Of a DNA stretch of 64,000 nucleotides, positions 40,642 to 53,157 are shown piece after piece. Made by a program: the position numbers and the translations under genes. How positions within the stretch are numbered: the first letter of the stretch is position 1; every line of letters begins with the position of its first letter. Under the pieces are notes generated by a model that searched no databases, was not told where the DNA came from, and saw only the letters and a program-made list of their open reading frames with translations. Source of the stretch: Myoxocephalus aenaeus (taxonomy: Eukaryota; Chordata; Actinopteri; Perciformes; Cottidae); assembly GCA_038501785.1 (NCBI GenBank), contig JBAMJR010000015.1, positions 2,017,001-2,081,000 on the forward strand. Reading direction: 5' to 3'.

Positions 40642-41097
40642 TAGGGATACCCCACGGAAAAACCCGGTTCGGAAAGGGAACCGGTTCTAAATGGGTAAAA
40701 ACCTGGAGTTATGTGAAGGTCTGGAGTTCACTGTTCTGCTCTCGGTACTTTAGACGTTACGGACTGAAATCTCAAAGTGAGGCTATATTTTGCTCCGGTA
40801 GATGCTGAGGACTCTCGTTGTCACAAACACAATAAAACCCTCACAAATAAAGCAGGAAACAGCAGTTTATCTCAACATCTGGCCAACAAGCAGAACATCA
40901 ATTTGCAGAAACGATCAGAAGAAGAGGCTAATCAATGACAGCTAATTGATTTGCTAGTTGTTCAGCTGCAAATGTGTTTGAAAGATTTTTGAACTTTGTG
41001 TATGGCTGCTCAAGAAAAATTATTTGTTTACATACAAGAATAATAAAGGAACCGATAAGACTACTATTGATAAATTCCAAACAATACCCATCCCTAT
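40642..41097. mobile_element. MITE with TAGGGAT inverted ends, hAT-like
   Basis: Starts GTAGGGATACCCC and ends CAATACCCATCCCTA, with internal GGGAACCGGTTC and GGAACCGATAAG blocks. This resembles the high-copy vertebrate repeat with TAGGGATGGG termini. The 8 bp outside each end share CGTCA (GCCGTCAG and TACGTCAA), compatible with a decayed 8-bp duplication. About 456 bp, no coding capacity. Confidence 0.65.
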
Positions 41098-41099
41098 AC

Positions 41100-41140
41100 G
41101 TCAATCAGAGAGATGGACTTATTCCATCTCTCTAATTGAC
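41100..41140. repeat. short perfect-stem hairpin
   Basis: GTCAATCAGAGAGATGGA (41100-41117) pairs with TCCATCTCTCTAATTGAC (41123-41140), 17 of 18 bp matched, around the loop CTTAT. Confidence 0.9.
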
Positions 41141-41450
41141 AGCATGTGCGTCTGTTTATCATAATGCTTTTGGCTGTTCTGATATATTTCTGACAATTAT
41201 TTTCGTTTTTTGGCTGCCGCCATCAAACCTTTGGCTTCGGCTTCACAGAGTAATTACAACCAGACCAGGATAGAGCGATTCAGTGATGAAAGCCGAATCT
41301 TCTTAGAGAGCAAACAAACGGAGCGTTACTTCACTCTATTGAGTGGGCTGTGAACCCGGTGTGTGTGTGTGTGTTTACAAACTGCAATGGAGCAGCTGTA
41401 ACACTGCTCCCTGCTTGAGTTAGAGACTCCCCAGCTTGCTGAGGCAAACG

Positions 41451-41451
<1 letters not shown>

Positions 41452-41516
<65 letters not shown>
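41452..41516. repeat. (CA)n microsatellite, 65 bp
   Basis: Uninterrupted CA repeat. Confidence 0.98.
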
Positions 41517-41518
<2 letters not shown>

Positions 41519-43663
41519 TAAAAGGGAAATATCTGTTAGATTTCATTACTTCTCGTCTGTCTCGGCGTGTTCTGGAGCGACACTCGGCGCAGTGTGGGAC
41601 AACCCTCCGAGGAGTCTGAACACATTGTTTTCTTGGCATCGCGATCAGCCACACACACACTCGGTCAAACAGAAACACACAGAGAGTTTTTAAACAGTCT
41701 CTCTCCTGATGTGTGGTCCCCCTCCTCCTCCTTTTTCTCCTGCTGCTGAGCCTAAAAACACCTTACTGCTGCTGCTCCTCTAGCCACGATGATGTTTTTA
41801 ACCCAAAATAGCCGCTAAGTGCTAACTGCTGTGTTTCTGCACAAGGTCACCTGTCAATCAAACCGAGTTGTCGGTGCTGTGACAAGTTCTTCTTCATAAT
41901 TTCTGCCGATACATTTTTCTGTGAGTGGTGCTTGTTTTTTTGTTCTTTTTGGTCTGTTGCGAGACAGCGGCAATTGCTGCTCATGCCAACCACCATTTTT
42001 TCTTCTACTTCTTCAGCACCAGAAACACCATCACTTCCTTGTTTTTACCATTTTACAATGAAAAACTATACACTATTTTGTTTTCAAACAGAGCTTGAAT
42101 GACCTGATTTTCACTTATTTTTGTTTCCAGGCATCTAAAATTGAATGCGTTTGCAAGTCAAAGGATAACAACATCCTGATATGAAAAAGCTTAGATTATG
42201 CTTCAGGAAGACATAAATAAACAATAAGATAAAGAAAATTAGAATCAAAGCTAAAAGTAATTATGAAAACAATAATTGATGTATGCTATTATTGTAATAA
42301 TACATGCACCTATATTTTTCACTTTGCAATGTAAGAGAGTAAAATATGTTGCCTTTTCCAATTTAGAAACAGCAGTCGATGTTTGAATTCAAGCGTGTTT
42401 TTTATTTACTATGGAGCCCTCTGCTCTGTGTGCCCAGCAACACTCAGGAATCCCATCCTGGGTCTAATTGGCTGGCTGGCATTTCCTCAGCAGAGGAAAA
42501 CCCCACAGGGACGGGGGGAGGTCTGGAGATAACCCTGCCCCTGCATGGATATGCAATCGCTGTAGTGGAAAGTGGTTTAGCGTAACATCTCTCGGCTCAG
42601 CAGTTACAGTGTCGTGTCAACCTGTCAGCTGTGGAGGTTAACCGAGGGGGGGAATCTCTCCGGGAGCCTAAAAATACATGACTGGACTGTTTGTTTGGTT
42701 TACACCTTCACACACGCACACGATATGTCGACTGGGGGAAAAGTATTGTGTTGCAGCTACCAGTTATCAGTAATTCGTCTGAACTGACATTTTCCTAAAG
42801 TTAGTTTTAGATTTCATTAAAACGTATTTGGCAGCAAATTTAAAGCCGTTTAATTTCCCGACTTTGCCTGAGAAGATATCGCAGGTATTTGTATTCCGAA
42901 TGTTCTATTACTGCAGTCACCTTGGTTGTTTGTGTTTCATCTAGATCTCTCAAAATGATTACTAATTTCAATCAAATTAAGTGGAAAGTAAAAAATGTAT
43001 TGGTCTTTGGAACTACTGCACTTACTGACAGAGAGAAAAATCCGGCACATTTATCCCAACACCGTCAGTCCGTGTGGATTATAATGCGGATCCAGATGCT
43101 AATTAAAACAGTTTAAATACTTTCTATTATAAAAATAGTATACATATAAATATAATACTTCAGAGGACTATGCAGCCTTGCGGGGGTTCATGCTGTAAAA
43201 CCTGAGTGCTGTTTTCTCTCTGTGTTCACTTTTTTCCTCCGACTCCCGGCTCTGTGTTGCGGGTCGGAGGAGCGTGACTGTGGCTCTCTATCAGCCCAAC
43301 TTCAGCAATTAGCTGGAGCAGGACACACCGATCGCCGTGGCACAAGGCCGTTCAAGCGCTCAGACACCGATCTGGGGAAAAAGGAGGAGGAAGAGGAGGA
43401 GGGGGTCTAATTGTGTAATTGTATAATTTGCCCTCGCTGACGCCTGCGAGCACACAGGCAGATTTCATTACAGATTACACTGGGGCTCTTTGAAGGCATG
43501 CTGCCCCGGAGGGCCTGCAGGGACTCAAGGCAAACAAGAGTCGCAGGAATGGCGGCCGCGGACCCGCCGTCCGGCTCTCTGCTCTCCTGCCAGGGTAAAC
43601 AAGGAGGCTGCATAGCTCAGGAGCACAGCACAGCACAGATTAGGCTCTGTTAACATTCCTACT

Positions 43664-43685
43664 CCCCCCCCCCCCCCCCCCCCCC
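43664..43685. repeat. 22-nt C homopolymer
   Basis: Twenty-two C on the plus strand, G in the pre-mRNA sense strand. Confidence 0.95.
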
Positions 43686-44111
43686 GACAAACACACTGCT
43701 CTTTCAGAGTGTGGACGCTGTTTTCCATGTCGCAAGAAAAAACTCACTTTAATAACTTGTGTATCGTGTGAGGGTGAACTTTTATTTGCTCTGCTGTCGA
43801 ATAACTTTAACACATGTGCTGTGGTCTTGAAAGATGGTAATCATCCATGATGACTTAATGTAGACAAAGTTCCTTTTCTGATCGATACAGGCTTGTTAAA
43901 CCAAACTTCTAGACAGTTTTTTTCTTCTGATTTATATTGATTCGGCCTTTCCCAAAGCAGATTGCATGAGAGATTTCCCTTTCTTTCATGAAATAGCTTA
44001 AACAGACATGAACCAACTTTGTGCTGTATTTCAGACACATGTGGTTTCCTTTGTGTTTGCCTCTCAGAATAGAACCGTCAACCTCACAGTTTGGTCAATA
44101 ACGCACTGAAT

Positions 44112-44628
44112 CTACAAGGCGGCAAACTCCAGTTCTGAACAGTGAAGCCAATGCAGAAGTGTCCCAAAAACTTGCATTCTCTCTACCGGCCAGGGGGCGA
44201 CTCCTCTAGTCTCGTTGTATAGAAGTCTATGAGAAAATTACTCTACTTCTCACTTGATTTATTACCTCAGTAAACATTGTCAACATGAGTTTATGGTTTC
44301 AATCTCTAGCTTCAAGTCTTCTTCAATACAGCATAATGTTCATTTAGTAAATGATGGTCCATTTAGAGTCAAAGAGACCATAAAGCAGAGTATGCTTTAG
44401 GGCGGGGGCTACCGTGTAATTGACAGGTAACTGTCACAACCAGAGCCTTATACGGCGTCTCTACATCACTCCTCCACATTCCAAATATGGTCACTTAATG
44501 TGATCCATAATCCGAAATCCAAGATGGCGACGGCCAAGATGTCGAACTCTGGGCTTCAAAACGGCCGTCCACAAACCTATGGTTGACGTCACGATGACCA
44601 CATCCACTTCCTATTCAAAGTCTATGGT
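44112..44628 (+). repeat. dispersed repeat family A, copy 2
   Basis: Aligns along its length with 150-620 in the same orientation. This copy keeps blocks lost or decayed in copy 1, including AATCCAAGATGGCGACGGCC and CACGATGACCACATCCACTT. No coding potential; class unknown. Confidence 0.75.
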
Positions 44629-47600
44629 GTAAACAGAACAGACACAGCTGCTGTCTTTCTCTTCGAATACAAACGAAAAACTAATCTGGTGCCAATGTTA
44701 CAAATTGGTCGATAATATCATTTGGGTGCAGGGATTACTGTGACTGCCGGGCAGGTGTCTAGCTCCTCTGTCTTTTCCCAGAAGGCCGTGGGAGTCAGCT
44801 GAGCGACTTCTGGAGGCCGGTGGGGAGTGAGCTCATGACTTTCTGTCTGTCTCTCTCCTCTGAGAACAGTCAGCTGTGGCCAGCAGCATCATTTCAACAG
44901 AGTGACTCAAATATTCTCTTTTGTTGCGCCATCTTTTCTCTTCTCTTATTCTGTTTCTTCTGTCTTGCTGTCCACACCTCCCTCCGCTCCCTCATTACAT
45001 TAATAGTCTCTTTCACCACGTCCACGTCGCTATTATCGCCTCTCTGCATGTGGATGTGGAAGTTCTTCCGCTCACCGACTGGGACTCTCTGTCTGGCTGC
45101 GTGGCTCGTCACATGGCTCCTTCCTGCTCATAGTCTGCTAATTAGCGGTGGCTTAGCGGACATTAAGCAGCGATAGGGGTTTAACGTTTCTGGGCTAATC
45201 CCTCTCCTTTTGGCCAGGAAATCGGAGCCTCGTATGTCATGAGGTAGACTTACATCCAGAGATTAAGTCTGGCAGTCCGAGGCTATTTACCGGCATTCAG
45301 GATGTCTGCAGTAAGCTGCTGCTGCCGCCGCTGCCACTTCGGCCCGTTTAGAAAACACTTCAGGCTTTCACCGCCAAGTGAAGCAGCACATTCAAACACA
45401 TTCAGGTTTTTACATCGCAGGTGTTAAGCCTGTGACTCTCGGTACAAAGACAACGACAGGAAGCTTTATGCTCTGCTTGTTCTGCTGCTTTCTTTCATAA
45501 TCTCTACGGATAAGAGCATCAGCTACCTGCCGTAAAGAAAAAGTCAATACTGTACCTGTATACCTCAATATAAAACATGTTTGAATTTTCCAACATCTGA
45601 AGTGAGCAGAATGCGGGGATTACATTTCGAAAGTGAGCCAAGACAAAGAATATTAATATTCCTGTGTTCATTACAATTTTTTAGCGCTTTATGAACAAGA
45701 ATAACTGGGATTATTTACTTTGAGAGTCGTAAAATGACAGGATTAGGATAAATTAAGAGGGGATTACTTGATCTCTAACTGGGCTTTGCCTCTTATTTTT
45801 CCAAGCACAAGCCTTAATAACAGTTGCTCCCTGTTTTTGACAGCCTGTCTTTCTCAAAGCTCCCTTTGCATGCTGTCATTAGCAGCAATTGCCTCATTAA
45901 AATACAGATGTATTTCCAGTGTCCCAACAGAGAGGAAATCCTTAACATAAAAAATAAAAATAGCAGAGAAAGGGAGAATAAACAGCAACTCGCCAGAACT
46001 CTCAATAACTTAAATGGAAATACATTTTTGGGATTGTAAAAATAAATTAAAATGTTTTTGCATGATGTCTTAAACAGCTCCTTTGCTTTTATTTCGATAG
46101 GCGAGAGGTGACGAGAAATTAATGGAGAGAGAGATCAGGGTTGACAACAGAGGTGACATTCACTCAGTTAATTAGGTCCCCCGAACTAAAAGTAAATTTA
46201 CAGTCCTTCATGAAGGTCTTATTGTCCATCTTTTCACATATAATGACTGTAGCTGGATCACAGTGGTTTGGGTGAAACATTTATGGCGAGCGACCATGTA
46301 ACGTTTGGGCTGTCTCTGCGTCTCATTTTTTAAGTCCAGTTGGGACGACACAAAGCTTTGTAAGAGTCTTTGATTTTGCGTCTGTCGCGTCGTCACCGAC
46401 CCGGGTCCACATTTCGCCTCTGGCCCCAATTTTGTTGAGCAGTTAAGGCGGACTGGGATTCGGTTCAAGATATGATGGACTGTTTGACACTGCTGGCATG
46501 TGTTTTTGGCAGTTTTTTTTCCATCGACGGCTGCAGTCCACAGTCACGATGCTGAGTCGTCAAATTGATCCCTTATACTTTGAACTATTGTGAGCAGTCA
46601 GAGTATGCAAACAGTTATGAAAAATGTGTGGAAAGTTAAGCGTTTGTAGATCTCTCTCTTTCTGCAGGTTTCTCAGATTGTCTCCCTCGTTTCACATCAT
46701 CTTCTCCTTTCTCACCATATTTACATCATTTCTTTCCTCTTATTTTTTACCCCCGCCTGTCTCTGACAGGCTGAGTCTTCACCTTCCTCTGTCTCCCTCC
46801 GCACGCTACAACAATGGCAACGCAGCGTTTGCGTCTTGTTGGTCGAGAGCCCGTCGACGGGGTTGTAGACGCTCTCCGTCTCTCTGGATTCATGCTAGCT
46901 GACAGAACAGAGCGGGTAACAGCGCGTGTAGCTGGCAGAAGCCATCCTTCATCGTGCTTTGTTCACCTGCACCTGAACTCTGCACGTCTCCCGAGTGCCA
47001 AAACAGCTCACATCACAACGGAGGGAGTGTTACCTGCTGGGTAAAAAAAAAAACGGCGGCTTTTGATCCGTGCGACGGTGGCGTTTAGCTCAGTGCTCTG
47101 GGGAGACGGTTTACTGGTGAGCAAAGCGAGACAGCGTGCGGTTATGAGAGCCATATAATTCCAATTACAGCTATACAACTTGGATCACACTCAGAGAAAT
47201 CAATTTAGTTGCATCAATCCAATTATATTTGGCAATAAAAACTCCTTTAGAAGCAACTCTTGTGGTTCCAACAAACATTTTTTAATCACAGTGACAAGTG
47301 AAGCTCTAAAATGCAGTTTAACTGCATTTTGCACAAAACACTACCTGTTTGTCATGGAATGAGGTTTACTAATAACTCAGCGTTTGCAACACAAGAATAC
47401 CTCATGTAACTGCAAGATATATAGACTTCATTAGGAGTCTACAACATTTATAAGAATGTGAAGGCGAGTAACATGCTTTGTTTGAAACAGAATACCAGCC
47501 TACCTACTATTTAAACCGTCCATGAAGTTATTTCTTACAATGAAATTACAGTCAGGTAAATAAAAGAGAAACATGTAAATTAGGTTTTTACGTTTGTTTT

Positions 47601-47661
47601 AGTCTCTCATAATGCACTGCAGTCCTGCCTTTTGCCATTATTTAGTCAAAAAAATAATAAT

Positions 47662-47667
<6 letters not shown>

Positions 47668-47695
<28 letters not shown>
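47668..47695. repeat. (TA)n microsatellite preceded by (AAT)n
   Basis: 28-bp TA repeat directly after an AATAATAATAATAAT stretch. Confidence 0.95.
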
Positions 47696-47697
<2 letters not shown>

Positions 47698-47926
47698 TTT
47701 TATATAAGGTTTGATATGAAGCCCTTTGAATTGCCCTGTTGCTGAAATGTCCCACATAAGTAAACTCTCCTCGAGAATGGAAAGCCAATAAAAAGTCTGA
47801 AATTTTAATCAAACGGAACAACTGCGTTATAGTTACGATTAGTCTAGCGAATTGATCCACACAACCTTTAAAATTAATATAGACCTGACAAAGATAGATT
47901 TTATAGCCAGTCTAAACTATTTTGCA

Positions 47927-47954
47927 GTGGGAGTAGTAGAGTGGGAGTAGTAGA
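47927..47954. repeat. 14-bp tandem duplication
   Basis: GTGGGAGTAGTAGA occurs twice head to tail. Confidence 0.95.
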
Positions 47955-48246
47955 GTGGTCAGAAAAAGGTGAAATTACAAAACAAACCACAAAAAAATGA
48001 AATGAAAACATGAGCCCACATTTAGGGCTAAAGTTGTTCTCAGGTTTGAGTTTCTAGTTATGTCCCTTCATTGCTCCTACTTTTAGTAGAAGTTCTTTGC
48101 TTGGTATAATTTCACAGAAGGCTGTTTATCATGAGCATTAACTATCTCCTAGTCGTAGGAAAGCCTTCAAAACGTCGCCTTACTTACACTCAATGACAGT
48201 GTTTCACTGGAAAAAGTTAACTGAAAAATATTAATTAAGAATTCAC

Positions 48247-48312
48247 CATTTCCATTACCTGCATCTTCTGGATCTTCATCATAATCTTCATCATCGCCGG
48301 ACGACAGAGAAT
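48247..48312 (-). CDS. fgfr3: fgfr3 exon 4: acid box
   Basis: A short exon encoding the acidic linker between IgI and IgII (DSLSSGDDEDYDEDPEDAG and a few more residues). In FGFRs this acid box competes with heparan sulfate for the basic patch of IgII and supports autoinhibition. The acceptor is CTCCAAAG before ATTCTCTG. Two donors are possible 12 nt apart in the same phase: GTGAAT (exon start 48247, 66 nt, the length of the human exon as I recall it) and GTAATG (exon start 48259, 54 nt). I chose the longer form. Both join in frame to EAPYW of the next exon. Confidence 0.82.
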
Positions 48313-50440
48313 CTTTGGAGAAAAGACAAAAACAGAGTGCGATCAGCGTTTTGAACTCATTTGGCATCTGTACTCGTTCTTTTAACTTAGTCAGCCATCA
48401 GATAACACAAGAACATCTGGAACGCTCGTACAATTTATTCTGTGTAAGACAAGAGGGGAACAAAGAAAAAGCAGGAATTTTGTGCACGCTAAATGCCCAG
48501 TGGAGATGAGAAGATGTGTGTTCATAAACAAGTATGAGTATACACAAAGATACACACACACGCGCGTTTGAATGCATCTTGAAACTGACTCTACTCAATG
48601 AGAAACTCATGAATGAGTCTACAGTTTTCTACAGTTCTCTGTAGCGTAACGAACATACAAACCAAACAACACACACAGTTTTTGCGACGCTAACTCTTGC
48701 TAACAGTTAGCATGTCGGATGACGACTAATTACTCTCTAGCCGCAGATACCACTGCTCATAATCGCTGTTTTCACGGCTGTGTCGTAATTATTTTCGATC
48801 TGACCTCGTCTTCCGGCTCAGCCTCTCAGGTCTGGTTAATGAGGGCCAGCTGTTGCCTGGACAACCCCGGTGAGCTAAAGCGGCTCCTGAAACTCCTGAC
48901 GAGCAGGTTTTAGTTTCTATTGTTTGACACCTCGGCCAGGCGGCTGCTGTGGTGCAGCTCAGCAGAGAGGAGCTGGTTTGACTCGCGTCACATTACAAGT
49001 TTGGAAGGATTCCATCACTGTCAAAATAAAGCTCACAATCGAGTGGTGATCATAGTTGCTCTAAAGCCACGATGTGTTATTCCACGCTAACATGTTCACA
49101 ATGACAACATGCTTGATGTTTAGTAGTTAAAAGGTTAAACTGTCTTGGTTTAGCGTGTTGATAGGCTAACATTTGCTAATTAGCACTAAACACAGACCCC
49201 AGATTCTTTTTGGACACGAAAACAAAGACGAATGCGCTCAAAGCGTCAATTACAACCATCTGCTACACACACACAAAACCGGCAAGAGCTGAGAGTTAAA
49301 GGTCTTAGACAGAAGCAGAAAGCTCGAGCATATTTAAAGCATTTTCTAGTGAACAAAACCTTCAAGTTCAATAAATTCAACTGACTTTGTTTAAGCTTCT
49401 GAATAATCTATTCAGCTAATATGGTTGATCTGTGGATTCATAGACTATATGATGCATTGCTTGACTTTATGGAAACAAATGGATCGTTTGAGTAAAATAG
49501 CTGAGTGTTGTAATAAATACTAACACCAAAGACAAGGCAGTTTAATCAGGCTCAGTATAAATGGAAACAATTATCTACCTATATATAGATATAGATAGAT
49601 AGATATATAAAGCATTTTATTTGCTTTTTAAAAATGTATCTTGAGATTAGCCATAGACGGTCTCGTGTCTCACGTTGCTAATTGGACTGTAAAAACATTG
49701 ACCAGTGTACAAATGAGGAAGACTTGGCCATGATATCTGCTGGAAATACATAAACCCAGAAATATTGTTAGTTCCATGACTGCAAAAGATGGTAATTTTT
49801 ATACATTTGGTGTTGCTGATAACTTCTTTCACCTCCTCACATTACGGCCTCTTGTTTCCACAGGTGTAGTGTGTGTGTGTGTGTGTGTGTGTACACAATA
49901 TGAGCCAACCCGCTCTCCGCTGTCTGAACGCCGTCCAGGTGTTAAATCTGATACCACTCCTAAATATCTGACACCTTACTCAAATATTTGAGGGAAAACA
50001 AACACAAAAGCCCATGTGTGTTTTAGATGGAGCTGCGGCTCTGTGTTGAAAGTAGAGGGAAGAGAACAGGATACTGTTGCCATATACTGTAAAACGTCTG
50101 AATTCTCATGTAATTTATACACGTACTGAGTGTTACAATGATATTGAAATGACTGACAATGGGCTGCAATGAATTTGCGTCCTGTGTGGTTTTTCTCCCG
50201 AGACGTGGCGAGCTGGATGCAAATGTCTCACCTCATCGCAATAGGAGATATAAATATTTATTTTTCCTCCACAAGAAATCTGATTTTAAAGAGGAACATT
50301 TTTCGTTTTAAATCAGTGACGTGTGGAGTGTGTTTGCGTGTGTCGTCTTGCAGTCTGAAGATGATACGCGTGTCCAGGAAAAGGCCCTTTTCTCTCAGGC
50401 TTGCAGCCAAACACATACATCTGTGTGTGTACGAGTGTGT

Positions 50441-50474
<34 letters not shown>

Positions 50475-51630
50475 AGGTAGGGGGTGAGTTGCGAGGCAGT
50501 GAACTCTCATTTCTTGCCACCCCATCTGTTTTCAATGATGAAATGTTTCGAGCTAATTGCTTTCTAATTAGTTGTCAATAACAGGCTCAGCTGGTGTCCA
50601 TGAGTTTTACGGGAAAAAAAGCTGCCAGACGTTTTAGGCTACTGCTCGCTCCCTTCTGACCCCCTCCTCCCCCCCCCTATTACTACTATTAGAGCTCTGT
50701 TTGCAACGCACACTCGCTTAAGTCGTTACTCATCTCATGATATGATAATTAATTTCACCTTTTATTGTGCATTAGGAGGGGGAATCTGTGTGAAACTTGG
50801 CTGGGTGTTCGCCGGTGAAGGTCTGTGCCAGTGTCATGCAAGCTGTGTGTGGGTCTGCGTGTGTGTGTGTGGGGTGGGGCGGGGGGGCTTGGCAGCCAGC
50901 TTAACTAGTAGCTGAAACCGAGCCGGAGGAGAAAATAATAGAACTTTGCTCCCCTGAGCAAAGCTTTCACTTTTTTTCTACGAACCGCTATGAAAAGCTG
51001 TCACATCGCGACATCACTGCTGTAACTGGTCTACTGTGTTTATTGATAGGAAATACTTTGATTCTCAGTTGTCTGTCAACCGGGCAGAAGAAAACGGAGG
51101 CCTGTCTGTTTTCGGAGAGCTCCACAGTGTGCAGCCAAAGTCCATTGGAGCTCTGCTACCGACTCAAGTATCAAGTAAAATGAGTGTGTCCTTTGTGTTA
51201 TGTCTTATTCAAAAGGGAGACAGATTTTTCCATATTATCACATTGCGAGTAAACAATATAGATTTATCTTGTTAACAATTTCTTTTCTTTAGGTACTAGG
51301 ACTTTTAGAGGGCTGAAGTAAAGAGTACGTCTCCCTCTCCCATCCCCAACAAAGAAGACTCAGTGATCCCTTCTGGCTCCCTTACACTCAATATGGCGGC
51401 GAACATAACAAAAACTGGGATTTAATCATCTTGTATAGTGCCTAGATGAGTACAGAAACATAATCGGCTGATAGGTCCAACATTGTTAGAGTTCGGCCAA
51501 TGACGGACAGACAGACACACGCACACAACTAAGCGCATGGTCTCCTCAGATGATTACTGGTCTATATTGCAACCCATTCCAGCCTCCTGTAAAAACTACA
51601 GGTTTAAAATCAGGCCTTTGTTGCTCTCAC
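48313..51630 (-). other. fgfr3: fgfr3 intron 3
   Basis: 3318 bp. Contains a copy of a common fish repeat (49060-49196), GATA-like short repeats near 49580-49607, and GT microsatellites at 49869-49892 and 50444-50471. No exon recognised. Confidence 0.7.
49060..49196 (+). repeat. dispersed fish repeat (ACATTTGCTAATTAGCAC type)
   Basis: CTAACATGTTCACAATGACA, ATGCTTGATGTTTAGTAG and GCTAACATTTGCTAATTAGC, then ACTAAACACA, are recognisable blocks of a very common fish repeat. A short reverse-complement piece (GTGCTAATAAGCAAATATTA) is present near 4890-4910. Confidence 0.6.
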
Positions 51631-51894
51631 CTGTCACACGGATGGTGTAGTTGCTGAGCAGCGCGTTGCTGTGGGCGAGCCGGCAGGAGTAGACGCCCGA
51701 GTCCTCGTACGACACGTTGATGATGCGCAAAATCCTCTGGCCTGGCCGCGTCCGGTTGCTAGGCACCAGCCCGGCGCCGTCTTTGAACCAGACGATGGGC
51801 TCCGAGTGGTCCTCCAGGTCACATGACATTTCAAGGGTGTCCCCCATGCCCAGAACATAGTCCTCCAGGAAGGCTGTCTCGCTGGACACAGAGT
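51631..51894 (-). CDS. fgfr3: fgfr3 exon 3: IgI domain
   Basis: A 264-nt exon encoding the first immunoglobulin-like domain, the autoinhibitory D1 that is dispensable for ligand binding in the family. It enters after the first base of a codon (acceptor TGCGCAG) and leaves at phase 1 before GTGAGAG. The translation starts around SVSSETAFLEDYVLGMG. The Ig disulphide cysteines are visible in EMSCDLED and YSCRLAHS; the tryptophan lies in IVWFKDG and the tyrosine-corner motif in YEDSGVYSC. Asn-X-Ser/Thr sites occur in SNRT, NVS and NYT. It ends RVT followed by a split Asp codon completed by the next exon. This is the most 5' exon recognised; the preceding exon must end in phase 1. Confidence 0.93.
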
Positions 51895-52263
51895 CTGCGC
51901 ACAAAAAGAGGACACAGGGATGAGGTTTTGTTTTCAACACGTTTCAAGACCCATCCAGCTGATGAATGACTGTAAATCTGTGTTACATAACAAAAGCTTA
52001 AATTTTAGACTGAAAGCTGAAATTCTCATTCATCAAGTAAAAATGCCAAATATTCTCTGGTGCTGCTTCTTAAATATGAAGGTTTGCTTCTTTCTATCTG
52101 CATGTTAGAGAGTGCTACGTCACAGTAAATGTAACATTTAATGCCATTTGGACTTTTGGTTGGAAATTTGAGGACATGAAGAAGACATTTTGAAATGATC
52201 AGTTTAAATAGCAGGCTAATCAATCATGTAATTCCTACTAGCACCCACTAACATCAATATATA

Positions 52264-52780
52264 CAGTCAGGTCCATAACTATTTGGACATTGACACATTT
52301 TTCATTATTTTGGCTCTGTACACCACAACAATGGAGTTGAAATGAAAAAAGATGTGCTTTAAGTGCAGACTTTCAGCTTTAATTTGAGGGTATTTACATC
52401 CAAATCAGGTGAACGGTGTAGGAACTACAACAAATGTATAAGTGGCCACCCCGTTTTTAAGGGACCAAAAGTAATTGGACAAATTAATATAATCATAAAT
52501 CTAATTGTCACTTTTAATACTTTGTTGAAAATCCTTTGCAGTCAATGACAGCCTGAAGTCTGGATTCCATAGACATCACCAGACGCTGGGTTTCGTCCCT
52601 GGTGATGATGCTCTGCCAGGCCTCTACTGCAACCGTCTTCAGTTCCTGCTGGTTCTTGGGGCATTTTCCCTTCAGTTTTGTCTTCAGCAAGTGAAATGCA
52701 TGCTCAATTGGATTCAGGTCAGGTGATTGACTTGGCCATTGCAGAACATTCCACTTCTTTGCCTTAAAAAACTCCTTGGT
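52264..52780. repeat. left arm of foldback Tc1 element
   Basis: Inverted counterpart of 53158-53667, running from the terminus to ACTCCTTGGT. Differs by small indels, for example an extra CAGGT near 52711. Confidence 0.92.
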
Positions 52781-53157
52781 TGCTTTCACAGTATGCTTCG
52801 GGTCATTGTCCATCTGCACTGTGAAGTTTACAAGTTTATCTTTGTCTCATCTGTCCATAGGATGTTCTTCCAGAACTGTACAGGCTCTTTTAGATGTTTT
52901 TTGGCAAACTCTAATCTGGTCTTCCTGTTTTTGAGGCTCACCAATGGTTTACATCTTGTGGTGAACCCTCTGTATTTACTCTGGTGAAGTCTTCTCTTGA
53001 TTGTGGACTTTGACACAGATACACCTACCTCCTGGAGAGTGTTCTTGATCTGGCCAACTGTTGTGAAGGGGTTTTTCTTCACCAGGGAAATGATTCTTCT
53101 GTCATCCACCACGGTTGTCTTCCGTGGTCTTCCGGGTCTTTTGGTGTTGCTGAGCTC
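52514..53157 (-). pseudogene. Tc1 transposase remnant
   Basis: Two minus-strand blocks. The upstream block (53157 to 52828) covers the linker and second DNA-binding helix (GRPRKTTVVDDRRIISLVKK, STIKRRLHQSKYRGF) and the first catalytic Asp in WTDETK. The downstream block (52819 to 52514) covers the second Asp in MDNDPKHT and the final acidic residue in PDLNPIEH. Between the two Asp residues roughly 80 residues expected in the family are missing and the frame shifts, so no active enzyme can be made. The N-terminal domain is lost. Confidence 0.92.

Larger units (their letters stand above)
38922..48246 (-). other. fgfr3: fgfr3 intron 4 (9.3 kb)
   Basis: Between the acid-box and IgII exons. Contents: a MITE (40642-41097), an adjacent hairpin (41100-41140), a CA microsatellite (41452-41516), a family A fragment (about 41820-41880), a C run (43664-43685), family A copy 2 (44112-44628), a TA repeat (47668-47695) and a 14-bp tandem duplication (47927-47954). 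No extra exon recognised. Confidence 0.65.
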
